The notes under the pieces: model-generated | Told to the model about the DNA's origin: nothing | The model's database searches: none | The model's input: only the letters and a program-made list of their open reading frames with translations | From: an uncultured Chthonomonas sp. | GTDB lineage: Bacteria > Armatimonadota > Chthonomonadetes > Chthonomonadales > Chthonomonadaceae | Assembly (NCBI GenBank): GCA_903859705.1 | Contig: CAIONQ010000170.1 | Span: 1 to 64,000, forward strand | Reading direction: 5' to 3' | DNA length: 64,000 bases | Program-made: the position numbers and the translations under genes | Shown here: positions 62,130-64,000 of the stretch, piece after piece | How the letters are laid out: every line of letters begins with the position of its first letter | Numbering within the stretch: the stretch's first letter is position 1

Positions 62130-62630
62130 ATGCGTTACAATCGATTGATACCTGCGCTTGCTGTAGTGATTGCCTGCGCAGGTTCAACTTGCCTCGTACA
62201 TGCGCAAACTAAACCGCAGCGCGCTGCAGGTTGGTTTGTTGCTTTAATAAAGAAAGACAAACCAGGTATTGATAAAGAGCTGGGTGCATCGAAAAAGACC
62301 TACGGTACGAACACATACAAGATCGAAGGCTTTGACTCCCTTGCGTTGATGTATGACATTACGAAGAACCCAAAAGGCGTGCCATTTGTTTCCACACTGG
62401 TTTACAGCGCCAACAATCTTAATTGGAAAGATGCGTTGAAGCAGGCGGGCATTGACGCAACTAACCTGACTGCTAAGAAGGTAAGCAATTCTGGAATAGT
62501 ATCGCTAAAGATCTCTGGTATTAAGGGACTAAAGAGCGATTGGGAAGTTGACTTTACACCAGAGTTTGCTGACCCGGCCACCCATGCGAAGCACTCTGCC
62601 CTGACAATTGGGGAGGCTGGCAAGGATTAG
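62130..62630 (+). CDS. Small secreted protein of unknown function
   Basis: A 166-residue exported protein. The signal peptide is clear (LIPALAVVIACAGSTCLVHAQ). The mature part is basic and has a mixed alpha/beta pattern (GWFVALIKKDKPGIDKELG, LTAKKVSNSGIVSLKISG) without a known domain. AAAGG precedes the ATG at the expected distance. It is divergent from the SARP-like regulator and has the 31-bp motif upstream, which suggests regulation by that protein. A hairpin terminator follows. Confidence 0.75.
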   Translation: MRYNRLIPALAVVIACAGSTCLVHAQTKPQRAAGWFVALIKKDKPGIDKELGASKKTYGTNTYKIEGFDSLALMYDITKNPKGVPFVSTLVYSANNLNWKDALKQAGIDATNLTAKKVSNSGIVSLKISGIKGLKSDWEVDFTPEFADPATHAKHSALTIGEAGKD

Positions 62631-62652
62631 CGGCAACTTGAGTTGGTGTACT

Positions 62653-62684
62653 GGCCCGCGGTGTAAACTGCGGGCCGATGTTTT
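62653..62684 (+). terminator. Terminator after the small secreted protein gene
   Basis: GGCCCGC (62653-62659) pairs with GCGGGCC (62670-62676), ten-base loop, then GATGTTTTC. Confidence 0.7.
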
Positions 62685-63108
62685 CTGTGGGGCTACCGCG
62701 CCAAAAATCGACGGGGTCCACCCGTCAATTTCTGGCTTGCTGGGGGGTGGAAAATGCGCGCCTTCGGATGAGTGGTGATGCTGAGTTTGCGTTGGGAGGT
62801 TGTTATTTTGAGCGCGAAGACCGCGAAGTTCTCATGTGGTTCTGTTGGTGGGCGGCGGTTGTAGCGCGCTTCGAGTGCGGTTTTGGAGTTGAACGCGGGG
62901 TTTCTGCGAGCATTCTGTGGGAAAGCTGATGAAAAAGTAATACATCATTAATAGTACGTGTGTAGTTGGAGACGATTTCGTAACGATGCCGTTGGTAATC
63001 TCTATTTGTACTTCTGTAACCTGATGAGTACAGGAGAGTTATTCAATTCTGGTGATCCGTGGATTACTTGCGATTACCGCGCTAATGTAGAAAGAGAGCT
63101 CAGCCACA
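62685..63108. other. Intergenic region before the last PEP-CTERM gene
   Basis: G-rich in its first half; an 83-codon frame (62678-62929) starts inside the terminator tail and has unusual Trp/Cys/Gly composition with no binding site, so it is not called. The region ends with the second copy of the 31-bp motif. Confidence 0.5.
62969..62999 (+). promoter_or_regulatory. 31-bp conserved motif, copy 2
   Basis: Second copy of the motif at 62008-62038, in the same orientation and 109 bp upstream of the 63109 gene. Differences are at five positions only; flanking sequence is much less conserved. Confidence 0.55.
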
Positions 63109-63918
63109 GTGATAGCTAGTCGAAACCGTACATCGCCTCACAGTCTTGTTAGTATTGCACGCTTTGCAGGTTTCCTATGCTTGTTGGGTGCACAGGCAAC
63201 AATTGGTGCTAAAGCGGATACGTTTACATATGCTGATTCCACGTTTGCTCCCGCAAACTGGTGGTTTACAGCAGATGGACTTGGTAATGGTGGCAATTAC
63301 GGTACGGTTACGGCAAGCCAGCAACTGACTGGGGGGAATACTGGCAGCTACCTGGAGAATATCCTGCACATTAATGCTGCCATCCCGGGCTCGTTTTCAG
63401 CGGATATTGGTCTTAACATTGCGAGTGCCTTTACCTACGATCCCAGGACGCATGGAGCCATCTCGAATATACACTTTAGTGTTGATGGCCGCATACACCC
63501 TGGCGCACTTGGTGTTGCGGGTAACTATCTTATACTTAAGCAGGGCGGGTCTATCTATTTTGACCCGGCAGGCTTTGCGAATTCATCTGCCTGGACCACT
63601 TATTCATTTAACAATTTGACCTCATCCAGTTTTGGGTACTACCAGCAGAACCGACCTTACATCCCGGTTAGCATTTTCGATATGAGCCAGCATCCAGACT
63701 TCTCCAAATATGGATCGGCTATTCAGTTTGGAATTGCGATATCTAATGCAAACGACTACTTTGGAGGCAGTTATGACAACGCGGCAGATATTGATAACTT
63801 TTCTGTATCGGTGTCTACACTTGTGACGCCAGAACCCGGTGTAAACGGGTTGTTTGCTGCGATGGTGTTATCTGCTGGGGCTGCATTGTTCCGACAGAAG
63901 CGACGCCGGATAGCTTGA
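63109..63918 (+). CDS. PEP-CTERM-like secreted protein
   Basis: A 269-residue exported protein. The N-terminal signal peptide spans about 1-37 (FAGFLCLLGAQATIGAKA). The middle is a beta-rich domain with many Asn, Gly, Ser and Tyr (FTYADSTFAPANWW, NAADIDNFSVSVS), similar in style to PEP-CTERM and lectin-like jelly rolls. The C-terminus is a standard sorting signal: TPEPGVNG, a hydrophobic helix, then QKRRRIA, ending normally, unlike the gene at 3123. GTG start preceded by GAGAG. Predicted to be processed by an exosortase and placed on or outside the envelope. Confidence 0.82.
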   Translation: MIASRNRTSPHSLVSIARFAGFLCLLGAQATIGAKADTFTYADSTFAPANWWFTADGLGNGGNYGTVTASQQLTGGNTGSYLENILHINAAIPGSFSADIGLNIASAFTYDPRTHGAISNIHFSVDGRIHPGALGVAGNYLILKQGGSIYFDPAGFANSSAWTTYSFNNLTSSSFGYYQQNRPYIPVSIFDMSQHPDFSKYGSAIQFGIAISNANDYFGGSYDNAADIDNFSVSVSTLVTPEPGVNGLFAAMVLSAGAALFRQKRRRIA

Positions 63919-64000
63919 TTGGTAGATATACGGATGGATGCTGGGTGAGGGTGCAAAACTTTTTAAAGCTTCGAAGGGAGAGGGGCCGGAGGCTATACGG

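Noticed and set aside
62678-62929. 83-codon frame rich in Trp, Cys and Gly
   Set aside because: It starts in the terminator tail, lacks a ribosome binding site and has odd composition; likely chance in G-rich DNA.

Overview
The window most likely comes from the chromosome of a member of the Armatimonadota, or a close relative. The best single clue is a prepilin-like protein at 41627-42451. It has a class III signal, the phrase [16 protein letters not shown] and an H-X9-DG ending, a combination typical of that phylum. PEP-CTERM-like proteins, DUF1501, DUF1549/DUF1553 and DUF1800 proteins, and a large set of secreted glycosidases fit the same background. GC is moderate. I see no rRNA, tRNA, CRISPR array, transposase or phage gene. 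The phylum call is inference from protein style, since no phylogenetic marker was tested.

Layout. 1-1944: a ~105-bp direct repeat pair, one small membrane protein with a start-site conflict, and apparently gene-poor DNA. 1945-10132 (+): a sugar and glycan cluster holding a hydroxypyruvate-isomerase-like TIM barrel, a PEP-CTERM protein, alditol oxidase, a GH43 arabinanase, a second beta-propeller glycosidase, an M60 metallopeptidase and a cupin; the oxidase and both glycosidases overlap by 4 bp each. 10240-12887: a membrane fatty acid desaturase and a divergent Tat-exported SGNH hydrolase. 12898-22020 (-): a likely catabolic operon of a GH123-like enzyme, a heme-containing PSCyt/DUF1549/DUF1553 protein, DUF1501, SGNH hydrolase and SDR. 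22263-28787 (+): a secreted isomerase-like protein, then a housekeeping island of Hsp20, Lon, a small membrane-anchored protein behind a strong operator-promoter, and LeuB. 28784-33740 (-): a large unrecognised secreted protein and a penicillin-acylase-family amidase. 34140-38171 (+): a Pls/PosA-type single-module NRPS with a membrane-embedded C-terminus. 38399-42835 (+): a sugar ABC transporter (permease, binding protein, permease), then a pilin-like protein and a small membrane protein. 42986-47364: two convergent paralogous secreted proteins with a beta-propeller N-terminus and an alpha-helical C-terminus. 47413-52012 (-): polygalacturonase, an unknown polytopic membrane protein and a sialidase-fold enzyme. 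52121-56810 (-): the DUF1800/DUF1501 pair and a URO-D-family protein. 57003-59779 (+): alpha/beta hydrolase and sulfatase. 59809-61872 (-): a SARP-like regulator with TPRs but no P-loop. 62130-63918 (+): two small secreted proteins, each preceded by a copy of a shared 31-bp motif.

Together the genes describe a free-living heterotroph that exports many enzymes against plant and other glycans (arabinan, pectin, sulfated or acylated sugars), imports the products and oxidises them. The strongest candidates for something undescribed are the convergent propeller/helical paralogs, the P-loop-less SARP with its candidate 31-bp target motif, the Pls/PosA synthetase, and the polytopic protein sandwiched between the GH28 and sialidase genes.
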